From contig NZ_VOQR01000001.1 in the NCBI RefSeq assembly GCF_007995065.1, forward strand, positions 3,662,501 through 3,726,500: a stretch of 64,000 nt of DNA, written 5' to 3'. The stretch comes from Sphingomonas ginsenosidivorax (GTDB lineage Bacteria; Pseudomonadota; Alphaproteobacteria; Sphingomonadales; Sphingomonadaceae). Each line of letters begins with the position of its first letter. Position 1 is the first letter of the stretch. The notes under the pieces are model-generated. The model was not told where the DNA came from, did no database searches, and saw only the letters and a program-made list of their open reading frames with translations. This document shows, piece by piece, positions 26,152-34,330 of this stretch. A program made the translations under genes and the position numbers.

Positions 26152-27015
26152 TCAGCCCCCCATGCTCGCGAGCATCATGTAGGCGAGCCGCGCGGTGTCG
26201 GGAGTCGGGCGCATCAGATTGGCCGCGGCCTGTTGCGGGGTCGCGCCCGAGCGGAACTTGCCGATCGCCGCGCTGGCCCAGGCCATCGCGTCCTGCGTGC
26301 TCTCGTTGCCGCCGGTGATGACGGTGGCGTCGCCCATGTCGAAGCTGCGCGCGGCGAGCGCGGTCTGGGTGGCCCCATCTGCTCCAGCGCCCGTGCCGCT
26401 GTCGGCCGCACCCGCGCCGAGCTTGGCGGCGAAGCGGCTATAGACGTCGGACAGCGAGCGCGGCTGGCCGTTCGAGGCGTAGAAGACGCCGCGATTGGCG
26501 CCGGCGGCGGCGGGGAACAGCGCGGCGGCCGACTGGCCGGGCGACGACTGCAGCGCGCCGAGGAACTTCTTCGCGCCGCCGAGACCCAGGAAATGCGCCA
26601 TGTACAGGTCGGTGCCGGTCGCGGTGCGGCCGAGCGTGTTTTCGAGCGCGGTCTTGTTGTCCGACGCATGCTCGGCGGCCATCAGCGATGCCGCGTCGGG
26701 ATTGTTGCGCAGCGCGAGGATCGCCTGCCGCATGGCCGGGTCGGCAACGCTCGGCCGGCCGTTGCTGCTGCTGATCGCGTTCGCCGCCCAGCCGAGGCCG
26801 TGATCGGCGCCGTGCTGCTTGACCACCGACAGCCAGCTGCGCTCGATGAACTGGTACAGCCCCGACGCCGACGATGTCGCCGCGCGCGCGTTGGTCTGCA
26901 GGCCCGATTCGAGCTTCGCCTGGCCGAGCAGATACTGGAAGTCGATTCCGGTCTTGCTGCTGGCGGCGGCGATCGCCGACTGGACGCGGCTGGTAGTGAT
27001 CGGAGAAACGGTCAT
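26152..27015 (-). CDS. Lytic transglycosylase (SLT domain), probably flagellum-associated
   Basis: About 287 residues. Residues ~15-110 form an SLT/goose-lysozyme-like domain with the catalytic Glu in GQAKLESGLQTNARA and the SGLYQFIERSWL pattern; the C-terminal half is Ala/Gly-rich with no recognised domain. No classical signal peptide is visible, which would fit export through the flagellar apparatus. Since FlgJ in this cluster lacks a muramidase domain, this enzyme probably opens peptidoglycan for the rod (inference). The start may be ATG 27015 or ATG 27048. Confidence 0.82.
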   Translation of the reverse strand: MTVSPITTSRVQSAIAAASSKTGIDFQYLLGQAKLESGLQTNARAATSSASGLYQFIERSWLSVVKQHGADHGLGWAANAISSSNGRPSVADPAMRQAILALRNNPDAASLMAAEHASDNKTALENTLGRTATGTDLYMAHFLGLGGAKKFLGALQSSPGQSAAALFPAAAGANRGVFYASNGQPRSLSDVYSRFAAKLGAGAADSGTGAGADGATQTALAARSFDMGDATVITGGNESTQDAMAWASAAIGKFRSGATPQQAAANLMRPTPDTARLAYMMLASMGG

Positions 27016-27091
27016 GGTCGCGGATTGAGCCCCTGTTCGGGGGATCATTCAGCAAGGACCGTGCCAACTCCCGTCAGGCGCGGGTTACGGC

Positions 27092-27406
27092 TTAGGCGTA
27101 GGCGCCGGCGACGCCGCGGCCATAGCCGTTACCGGCAGCACCGGTCAGCATTTGCAGGCGGCGGCGGACATTTGCCGCCATCAGGTTGGTATAGATGCGG
27201 CAGGTCTCGTTGAGGCGGTTGGCCTCGTCGGCGAGCTCGCGGATGTCGGGGCCGGCCGGCGCGTCGCCGGTTGCGGCAATCGCGTCGATTGCGACGAGCT
27301 TCTCGCGCGTCGCGCGCTCGAGGGCGGCGACGTCGTTCGATTTCAGCGCGGCGATCTCGGCGTGGAGGAGGTCGATCACGCGGATCAGGGCATCACGCCT
27401 GTTCAT
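27092..27406 (-). CDS. flgN: FlgN-like flagellar export chaperone
   Basis: 104-residue helical protein: LIRVIDLLHAEIAALKSNDVAALERATREKLVAIDAI, the FlgN-type pattern of two long helices, with a glycine-rich tail. FlgN chaperones the hook-filament junction proteins FlgK and FlgL. The call rests on length, helix pattern and overlap (ATGA) with flgM. Confidence 0.8.
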   Translation of the reverse strand: MNRRDALIRVIDLLHAEIAALKSNDVAALERATREKLVAIDAIAATGDAPAGPDIRELADEANRLNETCRIYTNLMAANVRRRLQMLTGAAGNGYGRGVAGAYA

Positions 27407-27690
27407 GACTGGGGTTCATTGCTGGACTTCCATTCGAGGCGGAGGGCGATCAGGCTGTCGGCGATGCGCGCCGGCATGATCGGATAGCGCCCGTCCTTGA
27501 TCGCTTGCTTGATTTCCGCGACGCGGTCGGTGTTGACCGGCGGTGCCGCGGCCATGTCGGCGGCCATCGTGGAGACAGCTTTCGGCTGCGATGCCGCGGT
27601 CGCCGCGGTCGCGACGGTCGGCGTCTCGCGCACGGCACGAACCACCGCGGTCGGTCCCGTCGTCAGCCTTGCCCCTATCGATTCTACCAT
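27403..27690 (-). CDS. flgM: Anti-sigma-28 factor FlgM
   Basis: 95 residues. The Ala/Thr-rich disordered N-terminus precedes the FlgM core RVAEIKQAIKDGRYPIMPARIADSLIALRLEW. FlgM binds FliA until the hook is complete, then is exported. It overlaps flgN and is preceded by a sigma-28-type promoter, which gives the usual negative feedback loop. Confidence 0.93.
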   Translation of the reverse strand: MVESIGARLTTGPTAVVRAVRETPTVATAATAASQPKAVSTMAADMAAAPPVNTDRVAEIKQAIKDGRYPIMPARIADSLIALRLEWKSSNEPQS

Positions 27691-27723
27691 GACCGCACCC
27701 CTCGGATGACCCCGACAAGGGTA

Positions 27724-27750
27724 GGAACGGCCGGTCAGCCGATAAGTTTA
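27724..27750 (-). promoter_or_regulatory. Sigma-28 type promoter for flgM-flgN
   Basis: On the minus strand, TAAA (27750-27747), 15 bases, GCCGTTCC (27731-27724), preceded by CCG. The predicted transcript starts about 27 bases before the flgM ATG. It differs from the flagellin sites only in the last bases of the -10. Confidence 0.78.
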
Positions 27751-27754
27751 GGCC

Positions 27755-28276
27755 TTATTGACCCCAGCCCGGCAGCGTCGCGCGACCGTCCGCCAGCGCG
27801 ATCGCCTGGACCGGCGTGCGGGCATCGCCGACCTTGACCAGCAGCCGCGCGCCGGCCGCGGCGTCGCCCATCGCGATGCCCTCGCGCGAAATCTGGAACC
27901 CGGCCGAGGCCGCCTCGATCACCACGGGATCGCCGCGCTTGATCACCGGCGGGCCCTTGGCGACCGCCATCGTCACGACGGTGGGCTCGCCGACCGGCGT
28001 TACCGACGCGCGCATCGGCACGTAGATCTTCCAGTCGGGACCCGAACAGGCGATCACTACCGCGTCGTGCGCGGGCGTCCGCCACGACAGCGCGACGGTC
28101 GGGCATTGCGCGAGCTTCAGCCGTGCATCCACCGGCGCGCGCGCGCCGCCCTCGTCGCCGATCGCATGGCCGGCAAAGGCCGACACCGCGCGGTCGAGCC
28201 CGGTGGTGTCCTGGAAGCCTGCCGCCAGGGCAGGGGTGGCCGGCAGCAGCAGCGTCAGCAGGAGTGCGCGGAACAT
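27755..28276 (-). CDS. flgA: Flagellar P-ring assembly chaperone FlgA
   Basis: 173 residues with a signal peptide (MFRALLLTLLLPATPALAAG). The SAF/FlgA domain lies in the C-terminal half (IKRGDPVVIEAASAGFQISREGIAMGDAAAGARLLVKV). It is periplasmic and helps FlgI assemble the P ring. The ATG at 28276 is chosen because GGAGAT lies 4 bases upstream of it and the signal peptide then starts directly; an upstream in-frame ATG adds five residues. It follows the MotB-like gene by 11 bp. Confidence 0.92.
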   Translation of the reverse strand: MFRALLLTLLLPATPALAAGFQDTTGLDRAVSAFAGHAIGDEGGARAPVDARLKLAQCPTVALSWRTPAHDAVVIACSGPDWKIYVPMRASVTPVGEPTVVTMAVAKGPPVIKRGDPVVIEAASAGFQISREGIAMGDAAAGARLLVKVGDARTPVQAIALADGRATLPGWGQ

Positions 28277-28287
28277 CGGTATCTCCA

Positions 28288-28818
28288 TCATCGAGTTGGT
28301 TCGGGGGCCGCACCGGCGAACCCCTGGTTGACCATCGCGGCGCGGTGGCCGGCATGCGTCGTGGTCGTGATCATCATCCGGCCGGGCGGCACCACCGCGG
28401 CAAGCAGCGCAGCGACGACGCGCGCGCGGTCGGCGGCGAGCACCGCGCCGCTGCCGGTCGCGGGATCGACGTCGCCGGGCGATCCGTCGACCGATCCGGT
28501 CACCGTCAGCATCACGCGCGGATCGCGCGCGGCCTCGCGTGCCCAGGCGACCAGGCCGTCGCCGCTGCCGGGCAGCGTCGCGGACCCGGCGGCGAAGTTC
28601 ATCATGCCTGCCGCAGCGACCGGGATAGCCTGTTCGGTGCGCTGGTCGACCCCCGCGCCGAAGCCCGCGCGGAACCCGTCGGCAAGCGCCCGGCGATCGA
28701 CATGCTGCGTCGCCTGCACGAGCACGAAGAAGCCGACCAGCAGCAATGCGAGGTCGGCGAGCGTGATCAGCCAGAGCGGCCGCCCGGCAGGCGCGGCGGG
28801 AAAGTCGAACTCGGTCAT
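28288..28818 (-). CDS. Divergent MotB-like stator protein (MotB2)
   Basis: 176 residues. One N-terminal membrane helix (LWLITLADLALLLVGFFVLV, ~14-33) carries the Asp of the MotB proton/ion path in ADLALLL. The C-terminal half looks like a shortened OmpA-like domain: VMLTVTGSVDGSP matches the GHTDxxP strand with His replaced by Ser, and LAADRARVVAALL matches the usual LSxxRAxxV helix. This is far shorter than canonical MotB (299 residues here, at 39683). Peptidoglycan anchoring may be weak. It overlaps the MotA-like gene. Confidence 0.75.
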   Translation of the reverse strand: MTEFDFPAAPAGRPLWLITLADLALLLVGFFVLVQATQHVDRRALADGFRAGFGAGVDQRTEQAIPVAAAGMMNFAAGSATLPGSGDGLVAWAREAARDPRVMLTVTGSVDGSPGDVDPATGSGAVLAADRARVVAALLAAVVPPGRMMITTTTHAGHRAAMVNQGFAGAAPEPTR

Positions 28819-29492
28819 GCGACGTTCGCGAACGGCTGGACGGAGGGTGCGCGCGGCACCTCGCGCTCGGCGAGCGCAGCCAGCGGCGCGACGATCCGCG
28901 CGCGTTCGAACGCTTCCGCGCGCGCGGCGGCGCGCAGGCGAGTGGCGATCGGGGATGCGATCAGGTTCGCGATCAGCGCGCCGTACAGCGTCGCGAGCAG
29001 CGCGATCGCCATCGCGCCGCCGATCGCCGACGGATCGCTCATCGTCGCGAACATCCGGGCGAGGCCGATCAGCGTGCCGACCATCCCCATCGCCGGCGCG
29101 ACCTCGGCCGCGCCGCACCAGATATCGGCAACCGCCAGATGGCGCTCGACGCGCGCCTGGCGGCGATGGTCGACCAGGGTGCGCACCGCGTCGCCGCCCG
29201 CGCCGTCGACGATCGCGGCGATCGCCGCCTTGACGTCGGGATCGGCGATCACCGAGCGGTCGAGCGCCAGCGCGCCGTGGCGCTTGGCGATCCGGTCGAG
29301 CGCGGTGATCTGCTGCAGCAGCGGCTCGGCATCGAAGCGTGTCCGGCCGAGCGTCCGCAGCGCGCCGACCGCACGGGTGAGCTCGCCGAGCGGAGTGCGC
29401 AGCGCGACCGCGAGCACGGTGCCGCCACAGACGATGGCGAGCGCGGCGGGGTCGAGGAGTTCGCCGACAAGGGCGAGGGAATCTGTGCTCAT
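28815..29492 (-). CDS. MotA/PomA-like stator protein (MotA2)
   Basis: 225 residues with membrane helices near 15-33, about 130-150 and 160-185. The MotA/TolQ/ExbB-family core APAMGMVGTLIGLARMFATM and GGAMAIALLATLYGALIANLIASPIATRL closely follows MotA of the PomA/MotC type. It lacks the longer cytoplasmic loop of the canonical MotA at 38818. It is paired with the MotB-like gene by a 4-bp overlap and heads a leftward MotA2-MotB2-flgA unit. This indicates a second stator set. Confidence 0.82.
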   Translation of the reverse strand: MSTDSLALVGELLDPAALAIVCGGTVLAVALRTPLGELTRAVGALRTLGRTRFDAEPLLQQITALDRIAKRHGALALDRSVIADPDVKAAIAAIVDGAGGDAVRTLVDHRRQARVERHLAVADIWCGAAEVAPAMGMVGTLIGLARMFATMSDPSAIGGAMAIALLATLYGALIANLIASPIATRLRAAARAEAFERARIVAPLAALAEREVPRAPSVQPFANVA

Positions 29493-29592
29493 GCGTAGCG
29501 TTCAGCAAGATGCGGGCCAAGTGCGGTGCGTCGTGCGGGGGGGGGCGGCTTTCCGTTATGCCGAAATCCCCCCGTCATGCCGAAATCCCCCT

Positions 29593-29688
29593 CGTCATGC
29601 CGGACTTGGTCCGGCATCCACCGTGCCGCGCGCTCTCCCGTCCGGGATGTGCGGCGCGGTGGACCCCGGACCAAGTCCGGGGTGACGG
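29593..29688. repeat. Inverted repeat (family E, CGTCATGCCGGAC type)
   Basis: The left arm CGTCATGCCGGACTTGGTCC (from 29593) pairs with a right arm ending GGACCAAGTCCGGGGTGACG (near 29688). A close copy lies at 51652-51747. Just before it, a short unit ATGCCGAAATCCCCC occurs twice (29558-29590). This and the next element fill most of the 550-bp gap between the stator genes and flgB. Confidence 0.85.
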
Positions 29689-29758
29689 AAGGGGTGGGGC
29701 GGCGCCTCCGCTCCGGCTTCCGCTCAGTCACCGCCCGTCACCTCCCCCGCCCCCCCAC

Positions 29759-29842
29759 CCGTCACCCCAGCGCAGGCTGGGGTCTCCCGTGGCTGACGTG
29801 CCGCCCTTGCCGCGAGAGATCCCAGCCTTCGCTGGGATGACG
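29759..29842. repeat. Inverted repeat (family B-like, CGTCACCCCAGC type)
   Basis: CGTCACCCCAGCGCAGGCTG at the left pairs imperfectly with CCCAGCCTTCGCTGGGATGACG at the right. Each arm contains an internal hairpin (CCCAGC/GCTGGG). It lies just upstream of the putative activator sites and the flgB promoter. Confidence 0.8.
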
Positions 29843-29888
29843 AGCGGGGCGGGGTGGGGTGGAGGCGGGAGGCGGGGCCCGCCGCGCA

Positions 29889-29936
29889 CCGGCAACCTCC
29901 GGCAACCCCGCCGCCACGACCGGCAATCGCTTGCCG
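29889..29936. promoter_or_regulatory. CCGGCAA cluster upstream of flgB sigma-54 promoter
   Basis: CCGGCAA occurs at 29889-29895, 29899-29905 and 29920-29926, and TTGCCG at 29931-29936. All lie 54-101 bp upstream of the -24 element, the distance expected of an enhancer for a sigma-54 activator. The same 7-mer is clustered in front of the activator gene and flagellin 1. Confidence 0.6.
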
Positions 29937-29989
29937 CTCGCGCCTGCCGCCCGCCGCCGCCGCACGTCCCCGACGCCGCCAGCCGAAAC

Positions 29990-30005
29990 TGGCACGACCA
30001 TTGCT
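29990..30005 (+). promoter_or_regulatory. Sigma-54 promoter of the flgB operon
   Basis: TGGCAC-GACCA-TTGCT: a near-perfect match to the RpoN consensus TGGCAC-N5-TTGCA with GG-N10-GC spacing. The transcript would start near 30017, about 25 bases before the flgB GTG. It is expected to drive flgB through flgL and perhaps motAB. Confidence 0.92.
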
Positions 30006-30042
30006 TGTACCCCGGCAGGACATTCACGTAAGGAGCCACCCC

Positions 30043-30384
30043 GTGGCAGGAGACACGCTTTTCGGAGTTCATGGCGCGGCGCTCGAGGTGCGTTCGCAGC
30101 GCATGGGGCTGCTCGCATCGAACATCGCGAACGCGTCGACGCCGGGCTTCAAGGCGCGCGACGTCGACTTCTCGACCGCGCTCGCCGCGATGGAGAACAA
30201 CGATGACGGTTTCGCCGGCGCCGTGAAATACCGCGTGCCCAACCAGACCTCGATGGACGGCAACACCGTCGAGCTGAACCAGGAGCAGACCGCGTTCGCC
30301 GAGAATGCGGTCCAGTACCAGACGACCTTGTCGTTCCTCAAAGGGCGCATCGGCACGATCACCCGCGCGCTGAAGGGCGAATAA
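30043..30384 (+). CDS. flgB: Flagellar basal-body rod protein FlgB
   Basis: 113 residues. The rod-protein N-terminal motif appears as LEVRSQRMGLLASNIANASTPGFKARDVDF, and the C-terminus ends QYQTTLSFLKGRIGTITRALKGE. The GTG start at 30043 is chosen because AAGGAG lies 7 bases upstream; a longer frame upstream gives only low-complexity residues. First gene of the rightward rod/hook operon, directly behind the sigma-54 promoter. Confidence 0.95.
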   Translation: MAGDTLFGVHGAALEVRSQRMGLLASNIANASTPGFKARDVDFSTALAAMENNDDGFAGAVKYRVPNQTSMDGNTVELNQEQTAFAENAVQYQTTLSFLKGRIGTITRALKGE

Positions 30385-30385
30385 G

Positions 30386-30796
30386 ATGTCGAACCAGCCG
30401 ATGACGATCTTCCAGGTCGCAGGCCGCGCGATGTCCGCGCAGCTCGTGCGGATGAACACCACCGCGTCCAACCTCGCCAATGCCGGCAGCTCGTCGAGCA
30501 CCGAGGCCACCGCCTATCGCACGATGAAGCCGGTGTTCCGCACCAGCTTCGACCGCGCGACCGGCATGGCCACGGTCGATGTCGAGCGCATCGTCAGCGC
30601 GGGCGAGGGCCCGACCAAGCGCTACGACCCCGCCAACCCGATGGCGGACAAGGACGGCAACGTCTTCGACGCCGCGGTCGACCAGTCGCGCGAGCTCGTC
30701 GACATGATGGAGACCGCGCGCACCTACCAGAACAACGTCGAAGTCATGCAGACCGCCAAGTCGCTGATCATCGACACGCTGAAGATGGGCAATTGA
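30386..30796 (+). CDS. flgC: Flagellar basal-body rod protein FlgC
   Basis: 136 residues with the axial-protein N-terminal motif (AGRAMSAQLVRMNTTASNLANAGS) and the C-terminal DMMETARTYQNNVEVMQTAKSLIIDTLKMG. It forms part of the proximal rod. It starts 1 base after the flgB stop; its stop overlaps the flgD ATG. Confidence 0.96.
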   Translation: MSNQPMTIFQVAGRAMSAQLVRMNTTASNLANAGSSSSTEATAYRTMKPVFRTSFDRATGMATVDVERIVSAGEGPTKRYDPANPMADKDGNVFDAAVDQSRELVDMMETARTYQNNVEVMQTAKSLIIDTLKMGN

Positions 30797-31476
30797 TGAG
30801 CGATTTCGACACCACGCTGGGCAGCCTCGGCATCGCGCGCACCGCGACGGCGACCCCGACGCCGGCCGCGAGCAACTCGCAGGGCCTGAACCAGTCCGAC
30901 TTCCTCAAGCTGATGACCGCGCAGCTGAAGAACCAGGATCCGTTCAGCCCAGTCGACAACACGCAGATGGTCGCGCAGATGGCGCAGATGTCGGCGACGT
31001 CCGGCATCGCCGACATGAACTCGACGCTGAAGGCGATCGCGGCGAAGCTCAACGCGACCTCGTCGTCGGACGCGATGGGCTATGTCGGCAAGACCGTTCT
31101 GACCGAGGGCGGCACCGCCTATCCGCGGTCGAGCGGCGGGATCGCCGGTGCGGTCGAGCTGGGCGCTGCGGCGACCGACGTCGTCGTCAACATCTCGGAC
31201 GCCAACGGATCGGTGCTGCGCACGCTGTCGCTCGGCGCGCAGTCGGGCGGCACGGTCAATTACGACTGGGACGGCAAGACCGCGGCCGGCACCGACGCCG
31301 GCGCGGGCCCGTTCAAGGTCGAGGTCGCCGCCGCCAACAACGGCGCGACCGTCGCCGCGAAATCGCTGGTCTGGGCGCCGGTCGAGTCCGTCTCGACGCC
31401 GGCCTCGGGCAACCCCGTCCTTTCCGTGACCGGCCTCGGCTCGGTCCAACTCTCCGCCGTTCGCTCGATCGGCTAA
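30796..31476 (+). CDS. flgD: Hook-cap scaffold protein FlgD
   Basis: 226 residues. The N-terminal FlgD signature LNQSDFLKLMTAQLKNQDPFSPVDNTQMVAQMAQMS is clear, and Tudor/FN3-like beta domains follow. FlgD caps the growing hook. The ATG at 30796 overlaps the flgC stop (TGATG) and is preferred to a TTG one codon before. Confidence 0.95.
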   Translation: MSDFDTTLGSLGIARTATATPTPAASNSQGLNQSDFLKLMTAQLKNQDPFSPVDNTQMVAQMAQMSATSGIADMNSTLKAIAAKLNATSSSDAMGYVGKTVLTEGGTAYPRSSGGIAGAVELGAAATDVVVNISDANGSVLRTLSLGAQSGGTVNYDWDGKTAAGTDAGAGPFKVEVAAANNGATVAAKSLVWAPVESVSTPASGNPVLSVTGLGSVQLSAVRSIG

Positions 31477-31492
31477 GCAGGAGCACGCCTTC

Positions 31493-32758
31493 ATGACTTT
31501 CTACACTTCGCTCAGCGGGCTCCAGGCAGCACAGACCGACATGTCGGTGATCTCGCACAACATCGCCAACGTCGCGACCAACGGCTTCAAGAAGAGCCAG
31601 GCGACGTTCGCCGACGTCATCGCGTCGAACGTCGCGCTCGATCCCCGCCACATGATCGGGTCGGGCGTGGTCGTGCAGGCCAACCGCCAGCAGTTCGGCG
31701 AAGGCTCGCTGACCGCGACCTCGTCCGCGCTCGACCTCGCCATCTCGGGCGACAGCTTCTTCACGGTGAAGTCGGCAGGCGCCGGCGGCAACGTCAACTA
31801 CACGCGCAACGGCGCGTTCCAGGTCGACAACAGCCGTACCATCGTCGACAGCTCGGGCAACGCGCTGCAGGCGTTCCCGGTCGACGCCTCGGGCGGCGCC
31901 ACCGGCACCACGCTGACCAGCGTCCAGCTGCCCGAGACCAGCGGCACGCCCGTCGCGACCAAGGCGGTGACGCTCGCGACCAACCTGAGCGCGGCGGCGA
32001 AGGCGCCCGCGACGACGGCGTTCAGCCGCCTCGACGCGTCGAGCTACAACAGCGCGACCGCGACGACGATCTACGACTCGGCGGGCAATGCGAAGACGAT
32101 GACGAGCTATTTCGTCCGCGATCCCGCCACCGCCAACGCCGATGGCACGGCGACGCAGGTCAATGCCTGGACGATGTACAATTATGTCGGCGACACCGCG
32201 CTCACCGCGGGCGGCTCGGCCGGCGTGCCGGTCATCTTCGATGCCGCGGGCAAGATGGCGACGCCGGCCGCTGCGGTCGCGTACGATGCGTTCACGCCGC
32301 TGGGCGGGACGGCGCAGACGCTGTCGCTCAACCTGGCGGGCACGACGCAGACCGCGTCGGCCTTCTCGGTCGCCAGCCGCAGCCAGGACGGCGCGAGCGT
32401 CGGCAAGCTGCAGAGCGTCGCGGTCGACGATGCGGGCGTGATCAGCGCCAGCTTTTCGAACGGCGACACCCTGGCGCTGGGCAAGGTGGCGCTCGCCAAC
32501 TTCACCGATCCGACGGGGCTGCGCCAGCAGGGCGACAACTACTGGACCGCGACCGGCATCTCGGGCGCGCCGACGATGGGCGGGTCGGGCGACAGCGGCT
32601 TCGGCCAGCTCAAGTCGAGCATGCTCGAGGGATCGAACGTCGACATCACCGCCGAACTCGTCGCGCTGATCTCGGCGCAGCGCAACTTTCAGGCGAACAG
32701 CAAGGCGCTCGATACGCAGAACAAGATCACCGACACCATCTACAACATCCAGAGCTGA
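31493..32758 (+). CDS. flgE: Flagellar hook protein FlgE
   Basis: 421 residues. The N-terminus FYTSLSGLQAAQTDMSVISHNIANVATNGFKKS and the C-terminus MLEGSNVDITAELVALISAQRNFQANSKALDTQNKITDTIYNIQ are the conserved axial ends, and the centre is the variable hook domain. A GGAG lies 8 bases before the ATG. It polymerises into the hook under FlgD. Confidence 0.96.
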   Translation: MTFYTSLSGLQAAQTDMSVISHNIANVATNGFKKSQATFADVIASNVALDPRHMIGSGVVVQANRQQFGEGSLTATSSALDLAISGDSFFTVKSAGAGGNVNYTRNGAFQVDNSRTIVDSSGNALQAFPVDASGGATGTTLTSVQLPETSGTPVATKAVTLATNLSAAAKAPATTAFSRLDASSYNSATATTIYDSAGNAKTMTSYFVRDPATANADGTATQVNAWTMYNYVGDTALTAGGSAGVPVIFDAAGKMATPAAAVAYDAFTPLGGTAQTLSLNLAGTTQTASAFSVASRSQDGASVGKLQSVAVDDAGVISASFSNGDTLALGKVALANFTDPTGLRQQGDNYWTATGISGAPTMGGSGDSGFGQLKSSMLEGSNVDITAELVALISAQRNFQANSKALDTQNKITDTIYNIQS

Positions 32759-32780
32759 TAGAGCGGGCGGGGACATCTAG

Positions 32781-33530
32781 ATGGACAAGCTTGTCTATAC
32801 CGCGGCGACCGGGCTGAAGGCGTTGATGGCCGCGCAGGCCGTCACCGCCAACAACATGGCGAACGTGTCGACCATCGGCTACCGCGCCGACCGCGTGGTG
32901 TTCGACCGCATCGACCTGAAGGGCGGCGGCACGCTCGAGACGCGCTCGCCGACCGCGGAGGAAGTGACCTCGTCGGACACCTCGCCGGGTGCGATCCAGC
33001 AGACCGGGCGTCCGCTCGACGTCGCGCTCAACGGCACCGATACCTGGCTCGCGGTACAGGCGGCCGATGGCGGCGAGGCGTATACGCGCCGCGGCGACCT
33101 GCAGGTCGCGCCGTCGGGCGTGCTGCAGACCGGCGACGGCCATCCGGTGATCGGTGCCTCGGGCCCGATCACGATCCCGCCCTATACCTCGATCTCGATC
33201 TCGGGCGACGGCACGATCTCGATCGTCCCCGAGGGCGGCGACGCCAAGGCGCCGCAGATCCTCGACAAGCTGAAGCTCGCCAGCACCAAGGGGTCGCTGA
33301 CCTCGAAGGGGCTCGACAATCTGCTCCACGTCCAGGGCGGCGGCGCGCTGCCCGAGGATGCCGAGGGCAAGGTCGTCGGCGGTGCGCTCGAGGGATCGAA
33401 CGTCAACATCACGCAGGCGCTGGTCGACATGATCCAAAACCAGCGAAACTACGAAGTCCAGGCCAATCTGTTGAAGTCGGCCAAGGACATGGATGAGGGC
33501 GGTGCATCGCTGATGCGCCTGCCGAGCTAA
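32781..33530 (+). CDS. flgF: Flagellar rod protein FlgF
   Basis: 249 residues: TAATGLKALMAAQAVTANNMANVSTIGYRADRV at the start and LEGSNVNITQALVDMIQNQRNYEVQANLLKSAKDMDE at the end. Proximal rod component, clearly related to flgG, which follows by 11 bp. Confidence 0.95.
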   Translation: MDKLVYTAATGLKALMAAQAVTANNMANVSTIGYRADRVVFDRIDLKGGGTLETRSPTAEEVTSSDTSPGAIQQTGRPLDVALNGTDTWLAVQAADGGEAYTRRGDLQVAPSGVLQTGDGHPVIGASGPITIPPYTSISISGDGTISIVPEGGDAKAPQILDKLKLASTKGSLTSKGLDNLLHVQGGGALPEDAEGKVVGGALEGSNVNITQALVDMIQNQRNYEVQANLLKSAKDMDEGGASLMRLPS

Positions 33531-33541
33531 GGGAAGAAGCC

Positions 33542-34330
33542 ATGAGCAGCGCAGCAATGCACATCGCACGCACCGGGCTCGACGCCCAGGACATGCGGAT
33601 GCGCGTCATCTCGAACAACCTCGCGAACGTGAACACCACCGGGTACAAGAAGGACCGGGCGGCGTTCGAGACGCTCGCCTATCAGGTCGTGACCACGCCC
33701 GGCGCGCAGAGCACCGCCGAGACGAAATATGCGACCGGGCTCAACCTCGGCACCGGCGTGCGCGTCCAGGGCACCGAGCGGATCGATACGCAGGGGTCGC
33801 TGTCGACCACAGGCAATTCGCTCGACGTCGCGCTCGACGGCAATGGCTATTTCCAGGTGCAGCTGCCGGGCGGCGAGCTCGGCTATACCCGCGCGGGCAA
33901 TTTCTCGCGGTCTGCCGAGGGCCTGCTGGTGACGTCGGAGGGCTATCAGGTCCAGCCCGGCATCACCGTTCCCGAAGGCGCGACCGCGATCACGATCGGC
34001 ACCGACGGCACCGTGTCGGCGACCGTCGCCGGGCAGACCGAGCCGTCGCAGATCGGCCAGATCCAGGTCGCGAGCTTCCCGAACGCAGCGGGGCTGCTGG
34101 CGAAGGGCGACAACTACCTCGCCGAGACCGCAGCGAGCGGCGCGGCCAATCTCGGCATCGCCGGGCAGGAGGGCCGCGGCAACATCCGCCAGGGGATGCT
34201 CGAGGCGTCGAACGTCAACGTCGTCGAGGAACTCGTCGACATGATCGAGACGCAGCGCGCCTACGAGGTCAATTCGAAGATGATCTCGGCCAGCGACGAC
34301 ATGCTCAAGTACATCAACCAGAACGTCTGA
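33542..34330 (+). CDS. flgG: Flagellar distal rod protein FlgG
   Basis: 262 residues, the usual length. ARTGLDAQDMRMRVISNNLANVNTTGYKKDRAAFETLAYQ and LEASNVNVVEELVDMIETQRAYEVNSKMISASDDMLKYINQN are the characteristic ends. It forms the distal rod. The stop overlaps the flgH ATG. Confidence 0.97.
   Translation: MSSAAMHIARTGLDAQDMRMRVISNNLANVNTTGYKKDRAAFETLAYQVVTTPGAQSTAETKYATGLNLGTGVRVQGTERIDTQGSLSTTGNSLDVALDGNGYFQVQLPGGELGYTRAGNFSRSAEGLLVTSEGYQVQPGITVPEGATAITIGTDGTVSATVAGQTEPSQIGQIQVASFPNAAGLLAKGDNYLAETAASGAANLGIAGQEGRGNIRQGMLEASNVNVVEELVDMIETQRAYEVNSKMISASDDMLKYINQNV

Noticed and set aside
29493..30042. Open frames in the 550-bp gap upstream of flgB
   Set aside because: They consist of repeat-derived Pro/Arg-rich sequence; the gap is explained by two palindromic repeats, activator sites and the sigma-54 promoter.
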